64,000 bases of DNA from Streptomyces sp. GESEQ-35. Lineage in GTDB: Bacteria; Actinomycetota; Actinomycetes; Streptomycetales; Streptomycetaceae. The notes beneath the pieces were generated by a model. It worked only from the letters and a program-made list of their open reading frames with translations. It was not told the origin of the DNA and did not search any database. The stretch covers positions 1 through 64,000 of the forward strand of contig NZ_JAFFSX010000019.1 in NCBI RefSeq assembly GCF_017948485.1, written 5' to 3'. Below are positions 50,600 through 59,558 of this stretch, one piece after another (the stretch's first letter is position 1; each line of letters starts with the position of its first letter). The position numbers were made by a program, and so were the translations under genes.

Positions 50600-51730
50600 T
50601 TACCGGAGACTGTGGCGGTCGAGGCGGTGGATGAGGCCGGGGCGGTGCTGGTAGTCCTCGCGCAGGCGGGTCAGGCGCTGGTGGAAGTCGGTGTCCCGGC
50701 CGGTGTGGGCGTACGCGTCACGCAGTTCCGCGAGGAGAGTGACGGCCTGGTCGTAGGCGGCGGTCTTCTTGGTGGCGATGTGTGTCTCGATCCGCTGCCA
50801 GGCGGACTCGGCCTCGCGGGCGAGGGCGGTCAGATGCTGGGTGCGGTCCGCGGCTCGTTCGTGTTCGGCGCGCCGGCGGCGTTCGGTACGCAAGGCGTGA
50901 GCGGCGTCCAGGAGGTGGGCGGCGGACCGGAGCCCGGCAACAGCGGCGGGAGCGGTGGTGCCGCGTAGGCGGTGCAGGAGTTCGGTGCGCAGCTGGGGTT
51001 CCGGGCCGAGGACGAGTCGCAGGAGCAGGGTGTCCTTCTCCTTCTCCGGGACGGCCGCAATCAGTGGAGCGAGTTCCTTCTTAGTGGGCCTGGCCTGTTC
51101 CTTGGGCGCGGAGGGGCTGGCCTGGGCCGCGGCCGCGAGTAGATCGGCGTCCACGCGCAGGAAGTCCGCGAGCGCGCGCTGCGATGCGGTCAGCTCGCCG
51201 AGCCCGGCCGGGACGGGTGGTTCGGGCCAGGACTGGTACTCGTCCTCCTTGTCGTCTTCGAGTTCCCAGGCGGCGAGTGCGGAGAGCCAGGCCAGGTAGA
51301 GGGGGCGCTGGTCGCCGGTAGAGAGTTCGTCGCGTACGCCGATCAGGGCGGCCAGCGAGTCGTCGGCCCCCTCCACCCAGTCGCCGCCCTCGTCCTCGCT
51401 GGTGAAGTCGAGGAGGAGGTGGGTGCGGGTGGCCCAGGCATCGACGTGGTGGTCCAGGCAGTACGGCTTCACCATGGGCAGGGTCAGGGTCTGCCTGGGC
51501 AGGCGGAGCATCAGCCGGTGGGTGCCCCAATTGGTGACGTACAGGTGGGCGTCGAAGCAGCGCTCGACCATGCGGCGCGGATTCCCGCTCAGGTCACCCC
51601 AGTTGTAGGCGTTGGTGAAGCTGGTCGCGGTGATCCGGGCCCGGGTGGAGATGGCCCGCAGCTGCTCCTGCTCCTCGCGGCTGAGCGGCCGGTCGAGGGC
51701 CTGGAACTCGTAGTACTGACACTCGCTCAC
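50600..51730 (-). CDS. Conserved hypothetical protein
   Basis: A 376-residue soluble protein. The N-terminal 130 residues are the conserved part (MSECQYYEFQALDRPLSREEQEQLRAIS, FTNAYNWGDLSGNPRRMVERCFDAHLYVTNWGTHRLMLRLPR), seen in actinobacterial and other bacterial proteins of unknown role. The rest is helical and Glu/Arg/Ala-rich, with likely coiled coil (TERRRRAEHERAADRTQHLTALAREAESAW). No catalytic motif is visible. Confidence 0.7.
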   Translation of the reverse strand: MSECQYYEFQALDRPLSREEQEQLRAISTRARITATSFTNAYNWGDLSGNPRRMVERCFDAHLYVTNWGTHRLMLRLPRQTLTLPMVKPYCLDHHVDAWATRTHLLLDFTSEDEGGDWVEGADDSLAALIGVRDELSTGDQRPLYLAWLSALAAWELEDDKEDEYQSWPEPPVPAGLGELTASQRALADFLRVDADLLAAAAQASPSAPKEQARPTKKELAPLIAAVPEKEKDTLLLRLVLGPEPQLRTELLHRLRGTTAPAAVAGLRSAAHLLDAAHALRTERRRRAEHERAADRTQHLTALAREAESAWQRIETHIATKKTAAYDQAVTLLAELRDAYAHTGRDTDFHQRLTRLREDYQHRPGLIHRLDRHSLR

Positions 51731-52119
51731 ACGGCGGACCCTATCGCCGCTGTCGGCGGGCGGGGACAGAGATGGGGCGAGGTGGCAGGAGCCGTCCGGA
51801 CACCGTCCTCAGGCGCTGGAGGCTGAGCCGATACGAGCGGTGCCGGGCAGGAGCGAGCTGTAGCGGCTGCGGGCAGGCCGCGGTGCAGCGAGAAGACCCG
51901 GCGCCCACTGACCGATGCGGCCTCCCGCGCCGAAAGGGTTGCGGAATCTGGGGCCGCGCCACGTGCTGGAGTGCGTCGATGAGGCGCAGGCTGTTCTCGT
52001 CGCGAAGGACTCCAGGGCGGGTGCGCTGTGCTCCCGGATCGGCCCGCGGCGTCTCGCGGTCGCCCCTGGTGACCTGCCGGCCCTTTCGCCCTGCCTTGCT
52101 CAAGCTCGGATGTGTACTG
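51731..52119. other. No clear gene
   Basis: About 390 bp. A minus-strand scrap DENSLRLIDALQHVARP (about 51960-52010) looks protein-like but has no start or continuation. I see no repeats or RNA structure worth naming. Confidence 0.4.
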
Positions 52120-52665
52120 CCGACCCGGCCGTGAGGTGTGCTCCTTGGTGCGATGGGGGAGCGTGTCCGCAGCGCGGTGAGGGCGGCACGGCCAATGGGG
52201 TGCGGACGATGGTGGAGCGGCGGCGGTCGCGGTACGACAGGAAGCCGAGTGCCTCGCCGGGACGCCGCAGCCACTGCCACAGGGCGTGGCGGGTGTCGTC
52301 CGGCTTCGGGGTTGGGTGAACGCCTTGGCGGCCAGGGCCTGGACGGCGCTGATGAGGTCGTCGAGCGTGTGCTCCCCGCCGTGCAGGGCCGCCGCGGCGG
52401 CCTCGGCGAACTCGGCCCTGACTCCGTCGCCGAACCACGCCTGGGCGGCGGTGGCCTGCAAGAGCGCAGGGTCGCCGAGATGCCGGCGGCCGCGGGCGGT
52501 CAGTGAGAGCTTGCGGCGCTGCTTGGCGAGCAGCCGTGCCGTGCGGGCCAGTTGATGCAGTTCGACGGTGGGGGGAGGGCGACGTCGTACTCGGTGCGCG
52601 GCACTATGCCTGGTAGGTACCAGTCGTAGCGTTCGGTGGCCTCGACGACCATCGAACTCATCCCA
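52120..52665 (-). pseudogene. Decayed conserved protein
   Basis: Coding text shifts through three frames: MVVEATERYDWYLPGIVP at about 52600-52660; then PPTVELHQLARTARLLAKQRRKLSLTARGRRHLGDP and AWFGDGVRAEFAEAAAAALHGGE; then HALWQWLRRPGEALGFLSYRDRRRS at about 52210-52290. The middle part resembles a winged-helix-like segment of large Streptomyces hypothetical proteins. At least two frameshifts, so not functional. Confidence 0.55.
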
Positions 52666-52878
52666 GTCGCCTCCGCAGTCCACCACGCACGCGACGGTGA
52701 ACCACACGTCCCAGTACGACCACCGGCCGGACGGCGCCGCATGAGGCCAGGGCTCTGGGCCGAACACCGGCGGTCGCCGCCTGCCGGAGGGCTTCCCTGC
52801 ATTGGTCTCCATGGCTACCACCGCATTCTGACAGCAGCCGATGACTTGCGGCGTACGCGTCGGCGTAGCCTCGCGGAC

Positions 52879-53583
52879 ATGACCGAGGCCTGGACCGACG
52901 ACGCACTCAAGGCGCTCCGCGCCGCCTGCCGTACTGCGGACGGCCCGTCCCTGCTCGCCCTGCTGGGCACGCATGAGGTCGGTGATGTGCTGCAGCAGTG
53001 CGGCGACGCGCTTGGCGCGGCCGCATCGCGAGGCGTGCCCGGTGCCAGGGAGACGGCGGCCCGGTGTGCGGCCGCTCTGGGTGAGCGGGGCTGGCCGGGC
53101 GACGAGGTGCTCGCCGGGCAGCTTGACACCGTGGTCGGCTCAGTGGCCACTGTGCTGCGGCCGCTGCCGGTCGACCTGGAGGAGCTGTCCGGCCTGCTGG
53201 AAGGCGATCCTGCCTGGAGTGGTGGTCGTATCGACCTGAACACCGGCGAGTGCCGCCCCGCCGTCGTGGACACCGAGGAACCCTGGTCCGAGGACGAATC
53301 GGACGACGACGAGCGCTGGCTGCATGTTCCGAGCGCGGAATCGCGCGACGCCTACCGTGACATGGAGGACTTCATCGTCACCCTCGATGACCGGGACCTC
53401 GCCGGGTTCCTCGGCATCGCGATCCGGGGGCAGGGGGCGTTCCGCCGCTTCAAGGACATGCTGACCACTTCGCCGGCGCAACTGCAGCGGTACCGGTTGT
53501 TCTCGGCGGAACGGCAGTTGGGCCGGTCCCGGGCCTGGCTCGCCGATCACGGCTACCGGCCCGCACCACCGGACGGCAACTGA
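52879..53583 (+). CDS. UPF0158-family protein
   Basis: A 234-residue protein whose C-terminal half matches the UPF0158 family: LHVPSAESRDAYRDMEDFIVTL, FLGIAIRGQGAFRRFKDML, YRLFSAERQLGRSRAWLADHG. The N-terminal half is helical and variable. The ATG at 52879 is preferred; upstream codons look non-coding. Function unknown. Confidence 0.75.
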   Translation: MTEAWTDDALKALRAACRTADGPSLLALLGTHEVGDVLQQCGDALGAAASRGVPGARETAARCAAALGERGWPGDEVLAGQLDTVVGSVATVLRPLPVDLEELSGLLEGDPAWSGGRIDLNTGECRPAVVDTEEPWSEDESDDDERWLHVPSAESRDAYRDMEDFIVTLDDRDLAGFLGIAIRGQGAFRRFKDMLTTSPAQLQRYRLFSAERQLGRSRAWLADHGYRPAPPDGN

Positions 53584-53595
53584 CCCAGTCGGCCC

Positions 53596-53910
53596 TTAAC
53601 GTTCCCAATGCCGGTACGCCTCGATCCACTCGGCTCCCTCGGGTGGCGGATCGGGCAACAGAAGGTCGAGAATGCCGATCGCCTGCCGATACCTGCCGTG
53701 TGTACAGATCGCCACGATCCGACTGCCGGGCAGCAGGTCCACCTTCTTCACGGTGACCTCCACCCCGAGAACGATCGTCTTGAACGGCACAGCGAGTTGC
53801 TCCGCGATCATCGTGAACAACCCGGTGAGCTGCTCCTCGTCTTCGTAGGCATCCACAGTGGCCTGTTCGACCATTTCATCGAGCTGTTTCTCGCTCATCT
53901 GCTCGCCCAT
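53596..53910 (-). CDS. Conserved hypothetical protein
   Basis: A 104-residue protein: MSEKQLDEMVEQATVDAYEDEEQLTGLFTMIAEQLAVPF, then TIVLGVEVTVKKVDL and RYRQAIGILDLLLPDPPPEGAEWIEAYRHW. Small proteins of this kind (sometimes called calcium-binding because of the acidic helix) are common in Streptomyces. The start MGEQMSEKQ is chosen by likeness; an ATG at 53949 is in frame. Convergent with the UPF0158 gene. Confidence 0.7.
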   Translation of the reverse strand: MGEQMSEKQLDEMVEQATVDAYEDEEQLTGLFTMIAEQLAVPFKTIVLGVEVTVKKVDLLPGSRIVAICTHGRYRQAIGILDLLLPDPPPEGAEWIEAYRHWER

Positions 53911-53949
53911 GGCCACCAACGTATCCGCAAGATAGGTCAAGGTAGGCAC

Positions 53950-54270
53950 GCCAAGGGGATGCTTCGCGAGTGGCCACCTACCTGTGGTCGCGGAACGACG
54001 TGATGGTCAACGGCCGCACTCCTGGCCGAACTTGCCGGACAGCGGAAGCCGAGAAACCCGCGCAAGCGGTAACGGATAGCGAGGTTTCCGCGACTCGCGA
54101 CATACATGTGGGGCGCGAACCTGCGGCTGCGCGGTAAGACGACCAAGACCTGGTGGGACGGTGTTTGGCCTGCGGATACGCGCACGTGCAGACTAGTGTC
54201 GCGATAGGGCGCGACTGGGCACGGAAGCCGGAAAATGCCCCCTGACCTGCGATGACTAAAAGCAGGGCGG
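53950..54270. other. Right end of the accessory region
   Basis: About 320 bp with no gene of normal kind; a scrap LRLRGKTTKTWWDGVWPADTRT (plus strand, about 54120-54185) may be a gene end. It abuts the 3' end of the tRNA-Arg, the usual target of integrative elements, but I found no second copy of the tRNA 3' end in the window. Confidence 0.4.
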
Positions 54271-54343
54271 CGCCCCCGGCAGGACTCGAACCTGCGGCCA
54301 AGCGCTTAGAAGGCGCCTGCTCTATCCACTGAGCTACGGGGGC
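54271..54343 (-). tRNA. tRNA-Arg (anticodon TCT)
   Basis: A 73-nt cloverleaf on the minus strand: acceptor GCCCCCG with CGGGGGC, D arm GCTCAGTGGATAGAGC, anticodon loop CTTCTAA (TCT), T arm with GGTTCGAGTCC, discriminator G. CCA is not encoded, as usual in Streptomyces. It reads AGA codons, which are rare in this genome type. Confidence 0.95.
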
Positions 54344-54664
54344 CGGGTGTGGTGGCCTCTGTCGTGGTGCCCGGGTGTGGGCTGATCCGTGACGTTGCCG
54401 GGGACAAGGATAGAGCTCCTGGGTCCGTGTCCCTGTTGCTTCGCCTCCGTGGCTCAATGTGGAGGTTCAGTGAAGCGGTCCTGATAATCGCAGGCGGGTA
54501 CGAATCGTGCATCGCTTTTGGCGTCTCCCGCCTCGGGTGTTGTGCACTCGTTATGCCTGGGCTTTGCCCTCGCCCCACTCATCCCTTCCATCCCTTGTGT
54601 CCTGTCGGCGCGCAGACATGCTCATATGCTTCAGATATCCCCTAAAATTGGGCATTCTTCGCAT

Positions 54665-56272
54665 GTGGTGACCTTGGACGTACGGCCTCAGCTGCTTGAC
54701 GCACTTTCCGCCCTGCGCGACCGTGTCGCCGTCGCACGCTTTCCGCTACCCCTGGCGGGGGCCCCACGCGCGCGTGCCAACCGCGACGAACTGCTCGCTC
54801 AGCTCGACGACTACTTGGTGCCCCGGTTGAGGGAACCTGAAGCGCCGTTGCTCGCCGTGGTGGGAGGATCCACCGGCGCCGGGAAGTCGACGCTGGTCAA
54901 CTCCCTTGTGGGGCGGCGGGTCAGCGAAGCGGGGGTACTGCGGCCGACGACACGCACTCCGGTGCTGGTGTGCAACCCGGAGGACCATCACTGGTTCAGC
55001 GGGATGCGGGTGCTGCCCGACCTCACGCGCGTGTGGGCGCCCCATCAGGACCCGGGCGACGAACTCCTGTTGCCGGGCGAGGACCCGGCGCGTGTGCTGC
55101 GGGTCGAGACCGCCGAAACCCTGCCGCGGGGCATCGCCCTCCTCGACGCGCCGGACATCGACTCCCTGGTGGCCGACAACCGGGTGCTCGCCGCGGAGCT
55201 GATGTGCGCGGCCGACATCTGGCTCATGGTCACCACTGCCGCCCGCTACGCCGACGCCGTGCCCTGGCACCTGCTGCGCACCGCCAAGGAGTACGACGCC
55301 ACCCTGGTCACCGTCCTCGACCGGGTACCCCACCAGGTCGTCTCCGAGGTGTCCCGGCAGTACGCGGCGCTGCTCACCAAGGCCGGACTCGGCCATGTGC
55401 CCCGGTTCACCGTGCCTGAGTTGCCCGAGTCGGCCTGGGGCGGCGGCCTGCTGCCCGCCACGGCTGTGGCGCCGCTGCGGACCTGGCTCGTCCAGCAGGC
55501 GCAGGAGCCGGCCGCCCGAGCGCACTCGACGGCCCGTACGGCGTACGGCCTCCTGGAGTCGCTCAGGTCCCGGATGCCCGAGCTGGCCAGCGCCGCCGCC
55601 GCCCAGTACGCGGCCGCGCTACGGCTCACCGCCGCCGTCGACGGGGCGTACGACAGCGAGTACGCGCGCGTGCGGGGTCGTTTGCAGGCGGGCGCCGTGC
55701 TCGCGGGCGACGCCCTGAAGCGGTGGCGCGCCTTCCCGCTCGACTGCTCCGCGGGCGAGCTGCTCGACGCCCTGGTGGAGAGCCTCGCCGCGCTCCTGCT
55801 GTGCGCCGTCACCGCCGCCGACGAGCGCGTCAACGACGCCTGGCGGCGCGAACCCGCCTCGGGTGCCCCCGGGCTCACGGACCCCGATCCGTCTCCGGAG
55901 AGCGCCGAACACCGGATCGGGATGGCCGTACGGCGATGGCGGCGGGAGCTCGAGGAGTACGCCGAGGAGGAGGTGCGCGACCTCGACCGGAGTGTCGCGC
56001 CCGATGCCGAGGTGGTCTCCGCCCTCGCCGCCACCACCCTGCTCGGCGGCCGCCGGGCGCGCTCGGCCGGTGAGGGGCTCGCCGAGCGGATCGGCGCGCA
56101 CGGTGCGCTGCGGCTGCGCGACCGGGGCGGACGGCTGCTCGCCGACCACCTGGACCGGGTCATGCACACCGAACGCGAACGCCGTCTCGCCCCGCTCGAC
56201 GCACTCGAAGTACACCCCGAACCCCAGGCCGAACTCATCGCCGCGTTGTCCGTACTGCAGAAGGAGAGGTGA
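54665..56272 (+). CDS. Dynamin-like/YfjP-type GTPase, first of a pair
   Basis: About 535 residues. P-loop GGSTGAGKSTL near residue 72; switch-like TTRTPV; DxxG-type LLDAPDIDS; the NKxD position reads TVLDRVP. The rest is long helices, as in membrane-remodelling dynamin-like proteins. It starts at GTG (VTLDVRPQLL); an ATG at 54626 is in frame. The second GTPase follows 3 bp after the stop. Pairs of such GTPases in Streptomyces probably act together at the membrane; the role is inferred. Confidence 0.8.
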   Translation: MVTLDVRPQLLDALSALRDRVAVARFPLPLAGAPRARANRDELLAQLDDYLVPRLREPEAPLLAVVGGSTGAGKSTLVNSLVGRRVSEAGVLRPTTRTPVLVCNPEDHHWFSGMRVLPDLTRVWAPHQDPGDELLLPGEDPARVLRVETAETLPRGIALLDAPDIDSLVADNRVLAAELMCAADIWLMVTTAARYADAVPWHLLRTAKEYDATLVTVLDRVPHQVVSEVSRQYAALLTKAGLGHVPRFTVPELPESAWGGGLLPATAVAPLRTWLVQQAQEPAARAHSTARTAYGLLESLRSRMPELASAAAAQYAAALRLTAAVDGAYDSEYARVRGRLQAGAVLAGDALKRWRAFPLDCSAGELLDALVESLAALLLCAVTAADERVNDAWRREPASGAPGLTDPDPSPESAEHRIGMAVRRWRRELEEYAEEEVRDLDRSVAPDAEVVSALAATTLLGGRRARSAGEGLAERIGAHGALRLRDRGGRLLADHLDRVMHTERERRLAPLDALEVHPEPQAELIAALSVLQKER

Positions 56273-56275
56273 CCG

Positions 56276-58465
56276 GTGACCGCCATCACTGACCAGGACC
56301 ACACCGAGCACGCCGATCATCCGGAGGACGTGGTCTCCGAGGACGCCCGCCTCGACATCGAGCTCCCTGAAGAGGGCTCTTTCGACAACGGCGTCCGCGG
56401 GGAGAGCCAGGACGAGGAGAGCGCATCCATGGACGACCGGCCCTTCGAGGACGGGGGCGACGGCGACCGCGACGAGATCGCGCGCGTGGGGGACGGTGGC
56501 GATTCTGGGCGGTTGGATTCTGGGCGGTTGGAGTCCGGTCGTGCGGAATCTGGGCGTGCGGAATCTGGGCGGCTGGAGTCCGGTCGTATGGAATCCGGTC
56601 GTACGGAGTCCAGTCGTACGGAATCCGGTCCCTCGGAGTCCGGTCGGCAGAGCTCTGGTCGGCAGAATTCCGGTCGACAGGAATCCGGCGGTGCCGAATC
56701 AGGCCGTGGCGAGGTCGGCGGTGCCGAATCCGCCGGTACTGAGTCCGGCCGTACCGAATCCGGCGCCCCCTGGGACGACGGGCTCATCGCGCGGCGGGTC
56801 GACGAGAGCGCCGTCGCGGAGCCGGTCGCCGTCGTGGAGACGAGGCGCTCCGGACCGCAGAACGTGGCGCCGCTGGCGTACGACGGGCCGCTGCGGTCGC
56901 GGCTGGACGGGCTGCGTGAACTGGTCGGGCTGTCCCGCGCGCGGCTCGACAGCGCGACGCTGGCCGAGGCGGGACGCGTCCTCGACGAGGCGGCGGCGCG
57001 GCGCAGGCTTTCCGGGCAGCACACCGTCGTGGCGATCGCGGGCGCCACGGGCAGCGGAAAGTCGCAGCTGTTCAACGTGCTCGCCGGAGTGAACATCTCG
57101 GAGACCGGGGTGCGTCGGCCCACCACCGCCGCCCCCATCGCGTGCAGCTGGAGCGACGGCGCCTCGTCCCTCATCGACCGGCTCGGCATTCCGGGGCGGC
57201 TGCGGCGGCGCCCGGTTCAGAACCCGGACGCGGAGGCGGAGTTGCGCGGGCTCGTCCTGGTCGACCTGCCCGACCACGACTCGGCCGCCGTGGAGCACCG
57301 CGAGCAGGTGGACCGGGTCCTGGCGCTCGTCGACGCGGTCATCTGGGTCGTCGATCCCGAGAAGTACGCCGACGCCGTGCTGCATGAGCGCTATCTGCGG
57401 CCGTTGGCGGGGCACGCGGAGGTCATGTTCGTGGTCCTCAACCAGATCGACCGGCTTCCCGGGGAGGCCACCGATCAGGTCCTCGACGACCTGCGGCGGC
57501 TGCTCGACGAGGACGGGATCGCGCTGGGGGAGTACGGCGAGCCGGGCACGGTCGTGCTCGCGCTCTCCGCTCTCACCGGGGACGGGGTGGGGGACCTGCG
57601 CGAGGCGCTCGGTCAGTTCGTGGCGGAGCGCGGGGCCGCGGCGCGCCGGATCTCGGCCGACGTGGAGGCCGCGGCCGGGCGGCTGCGGCCGCTCTACGCC
57701 ACGGGGCGGCAGACCGGGCTCAGCGAGGAGGCGCGGGACGAGTTCTCCGCGCGGCTCGCGGACGCGGTGGGCGCCACCGCCGCCGGTGAGGCCGCCGAAC
57801 GCGCGTGGCTGCGCAACGCCGGCCGCGCGTGCGGCACGCCCTGGCTGCGACTGTGGCGGTGGTACAACGACCGGCGCGAACCTCCCACCGGGCGGCAGAC
57901 GTTGCGCGCGCAGGCCGACGAGGAGGCCACGGCCCGGCAGCGCGTCGAGCAGGCGGTGCGGGCAGTGTCCGACCGGGCCTCGGCGGGGTTGCCCGTTCCC
58001 TGGGCGCAGGCGGTGCGGGAAGCGGCCGTACGCGGGGCGCAAGGGCTGCCCGAGGCGCTGGACGAGCTGGCGGCGCGGGCCGGGCTGCCTCCGGGGCGGC
58101 CGCCGCGGCCGGGGTGGTGGCCGGTGGCGGTGCTGGCGCAGGCCTCCATGACGATCCTTCAGATTGTCGGCGGGCTGTGGCTGACGGGGCAGATCTTTCG
58201 GACCATGGCGCCGAACCTGGGCGTGCCGGTGCTGCTGATGGTCGCCGGCATCATCGGTGGCCCGCTCGTCGAGTGGAGCTGCAAGCTGGCGGCGCGGGGA
58301 CCGGCGCGGCGGTACGGGCTCGAGGCGGAGCGGCGATTGCGGGAGGCGGCCGCCGGATGCGGGCGGGCGCGCGTGCTGGATCCGGTGGCGGCAGAGCTGC
58401 TGCGGTATCGGGAGGTGCGGGAGCAGTACGGGAGGGTGCTGGGGGTGGAGGCCGTGGCGAGGTGA
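56276..58465 (+). CDS. Dynamin-like GTPase with ESGR-repeat tail, second of the pair
   Basis: A 729-residue GTPase. Residues 1-75 are acidic, 76-165 are tandem pentapeptides of the ESGRx kind, and the G domain begins near 200 with P-loop GATGSGKSQL (near 255), DLPDHDS (DxxG) and NQID (NKxD). A C-terminal pair of membrane helices (PVAVLAQASMTILQIVGGLWLTG, GVPVLLMVAGIIGGPLVEW) anchors it. It starts at GTG behind AAGGAGAGG and is coupled to the first GTPase. Confidence 0.85.
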   Translation: MTAITDQDHTEHADHPEDVVSEDARLDIELPEEGSFDNGVRGESQDEESASMDDRPFEDGGDGDRDEIARVGDGGDSGRLDSGRLESGRAESGRAESGRLESGRMESGRTESSRTESGPSESGRQSSGRQNSGRQESGGAESGRGEVGGAESAGTESGRTESGAPWDDGLIARRVDESAVAEPVAVVETRRSGPQNVAPLAYDGPLRSRLDGLRELVGLSRARLDSATLAEAGRVLDEAAARRRLSGQHTVVAIAGATGSGKSQLFNVLAGVNISETGVRRPTTAAPIACSWSDGASSLIDRLGIPGRLRRRPVQNPDAEAELRGLVLVDLPDHDSAAVEHREQVDRVLALVDAVIWVVDPEKYADAVLHERYLRPLAGHAEVMFVVLNQIDRLPGEATDQVLDDLRRLLDEDGIALGEYGEPGTVVLALSALTGDGVGDLREALGQFVAERGAAARRISADVEAAAGRLRPLYATGRQTGLSEEARDEFSARLADAVGATAAGEAAERAWLRNAGRACGTPWLRLWRWYNDRREPPTGRQTLRAQADEEATARQRVEQAVRAVSDRASAGLPVPWAQAVREAAVRGAQGLPEALDELAARAGLPPGRPPRPGWWPVAVLAQASMTILQIVGGLWLTGQIFRTMAPNLGVPVLLMVAGIIGGPLVEWSCKLAARGPARRYGLEAERRLREAAAGCGRARVLDPVAAELLRYREVREQYGRVLGVEAVAR
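56501..56766 (+). repeat. 15-bp tandem repeats encoding ESGR pentapeptides
   Basis: About 18 imperfect 15-bp units (GAATCCGGTCGTnnn-like) in frame within the second GTPase gene, giving [DE]SGR[LATMQ] runs. They contrast with the surrounding codon pattern and could vary in number by slippage. Confidence 0.8.
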
Positions 58466-58776
58466 GGCGGGGGACCGCTCTCGGTCCCTTTTCCGGTCCC
58501 TTTCCGGGGCGCCTCTGTGGGCCGCTTCGGGGTTCCCCTGTGCGGATCGCTCGTTCGGGTGAGCGAGTTTTCCACAGGCTGGCGGTGGTCCACAGCGCTC
58601 AGCGGGCTCGGCCCGGCGGAGGCAGTCTGGCTCTGCGGCGATCGCGTCGGACGCGGTCGCCGCGGTGACGGCGGCGTACCTGGTGTGCGCGGTCGTTGCG
58701 GCAGACGCAGCCGTACGGGACGGGCCCGTCGGCGTTTCCGCCCGGGGTGAGCGCTCGGGGCGAGGGAGGGGTTGTG
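58466..58776. other. Intergenic region before ssbB
   Basis: About 310 bp. It holds two TCCACA cores (TTTTCCACA near 58568 and GGTCCACA near 58588) that resemble weak DnaA boxes, and a likely promoter for the SSB gene. No gene seen. Confidence 0.4.
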
Positions 58777-59250
58777 ATGAACGAGACGATGGTCTGCGCT
58801 GTGGGCAACGTGGCGACGCAGCCGGTGTACCGGGATCTGGCGGCGGGCAGTTCGGCGCGGTTCCGGCTGGCGGTGACCGCGCGCTACTGGGACCGGGAGA
58901 AGGGCGTCTGGACCGACGGGCACACCAACTTCTTCACGGTGTGGGCCAATCGGCAGCTGGCCACGAACGCGGCGGCGTCTCTGTCGGTGGGCGATCCGGT
59001 CATCGTGCAGGGCAGGCTGAAGGTACGTTCGGACGTGCGCGAGGGGCAGAGCTGGACGTCGGCCGACATCGACGCGGTGGCGATCGGGCACGACCTCGCA
59101 CGGGGCACGTCGGCGTTCCGGCGCGCGAACAAGCCGGATATGGGGGCGGCAGGTTCACCGTCGCAGCCGGAGCCCAGCTGGGAGACTCCACCCGGTGACA
59201 CGGCCGGCGCGGATGCCCAACGGGAGCCGGAACCCATGGCGGTGACGTGA
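58777..59250 (+). CDS. ssbB: Single-stranded DNA-binding protein, SsbB-like
   Basis: A 157-residue protein with an OB-fold SSB core (MNETMVCAVGNVATQPVYRDL, ARFRLAVTARYWDREKGVW, NFFTVWANRQLATNAAASLSVGDPVIVQGRLKV). It ends PEPMAVT and lacks the acidic DDDIPF-type tip used by the main SSB to recruit repair proteins. That matches SsbB, the second Streptomyces SSB reported to act in chromosome segregation during sporulation. GAGGGAGGGG precedes the start; a GTG 3 bp upstream is equally possible. Confidence 0.85.
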   Translation: MNETMVCAVGNVATQPVYRDLAAGSSARFRLAVTARYWDREKGVWTDGHTNFFTVWANRQLATNAAASLSVGDPVIVQGRLKVRSDVREGQSWTSADIDAVAIGHDLARGTSAFRRANKPDMGAAGSPSQPEPSWETPPGDTAGADAQREPEPMAVT

Positions 59251-59330
59251 TGTCAGCTGTCGTCGTGGACGCGATTCCAGCTGTGGCCGTGAGGCGATTG
59301 TCGGCTGTCGTCCGGACCTGACTGAACTGC

Positions 59331-59382
59331 GGCTTATCGGCGAATGCGTGCCCCACAACTGTGGTGGATTTGTCGATAAGCC
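59331..59382 (+). promoter_or_regulatory. Nested inverted repeat upstream of the surface protein gene
   Basis: GGCTTATCG (59331-59339) pairs with CGATAAGCC (59374-59382) around an inner CCACA/TGTGG palindrome (59353-59364). It lies about 180 bp before the GTG of the thioester protein gene, in an otherwise empty 308-bp gap. An operator or RNA structure is possible. Confidence 0.4.
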
Positions 59383-59558
59383 CTGCTCACAAGCGGTCTT
59401 GGCGATAACGATTCCGAGTCGGATCGGTTGTCCGACGGCATCTCTGGGAGGCGTGGTGCGCCACGTCCTTAGGATGCGGTGCGTAGCTCTCGGGGCTTCT
59501 GATTCTGCTGGTGGGACCGTACCCCCACGTCAACGGGTCCTGCTCGAAGGGGAATTCT

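Noticed and set aside
56501..56766. 15-bp repeats as a mobile or non-coding repeat
   Set aside because: They stay in frame inside a clear GTPase gene and encode a regular pentapeptide.
58560..58600. TCCACA cores as a replication origin
   Set aside because: Only two weak boxes and no dnaA/dnaN neighbours; probably coincidence.
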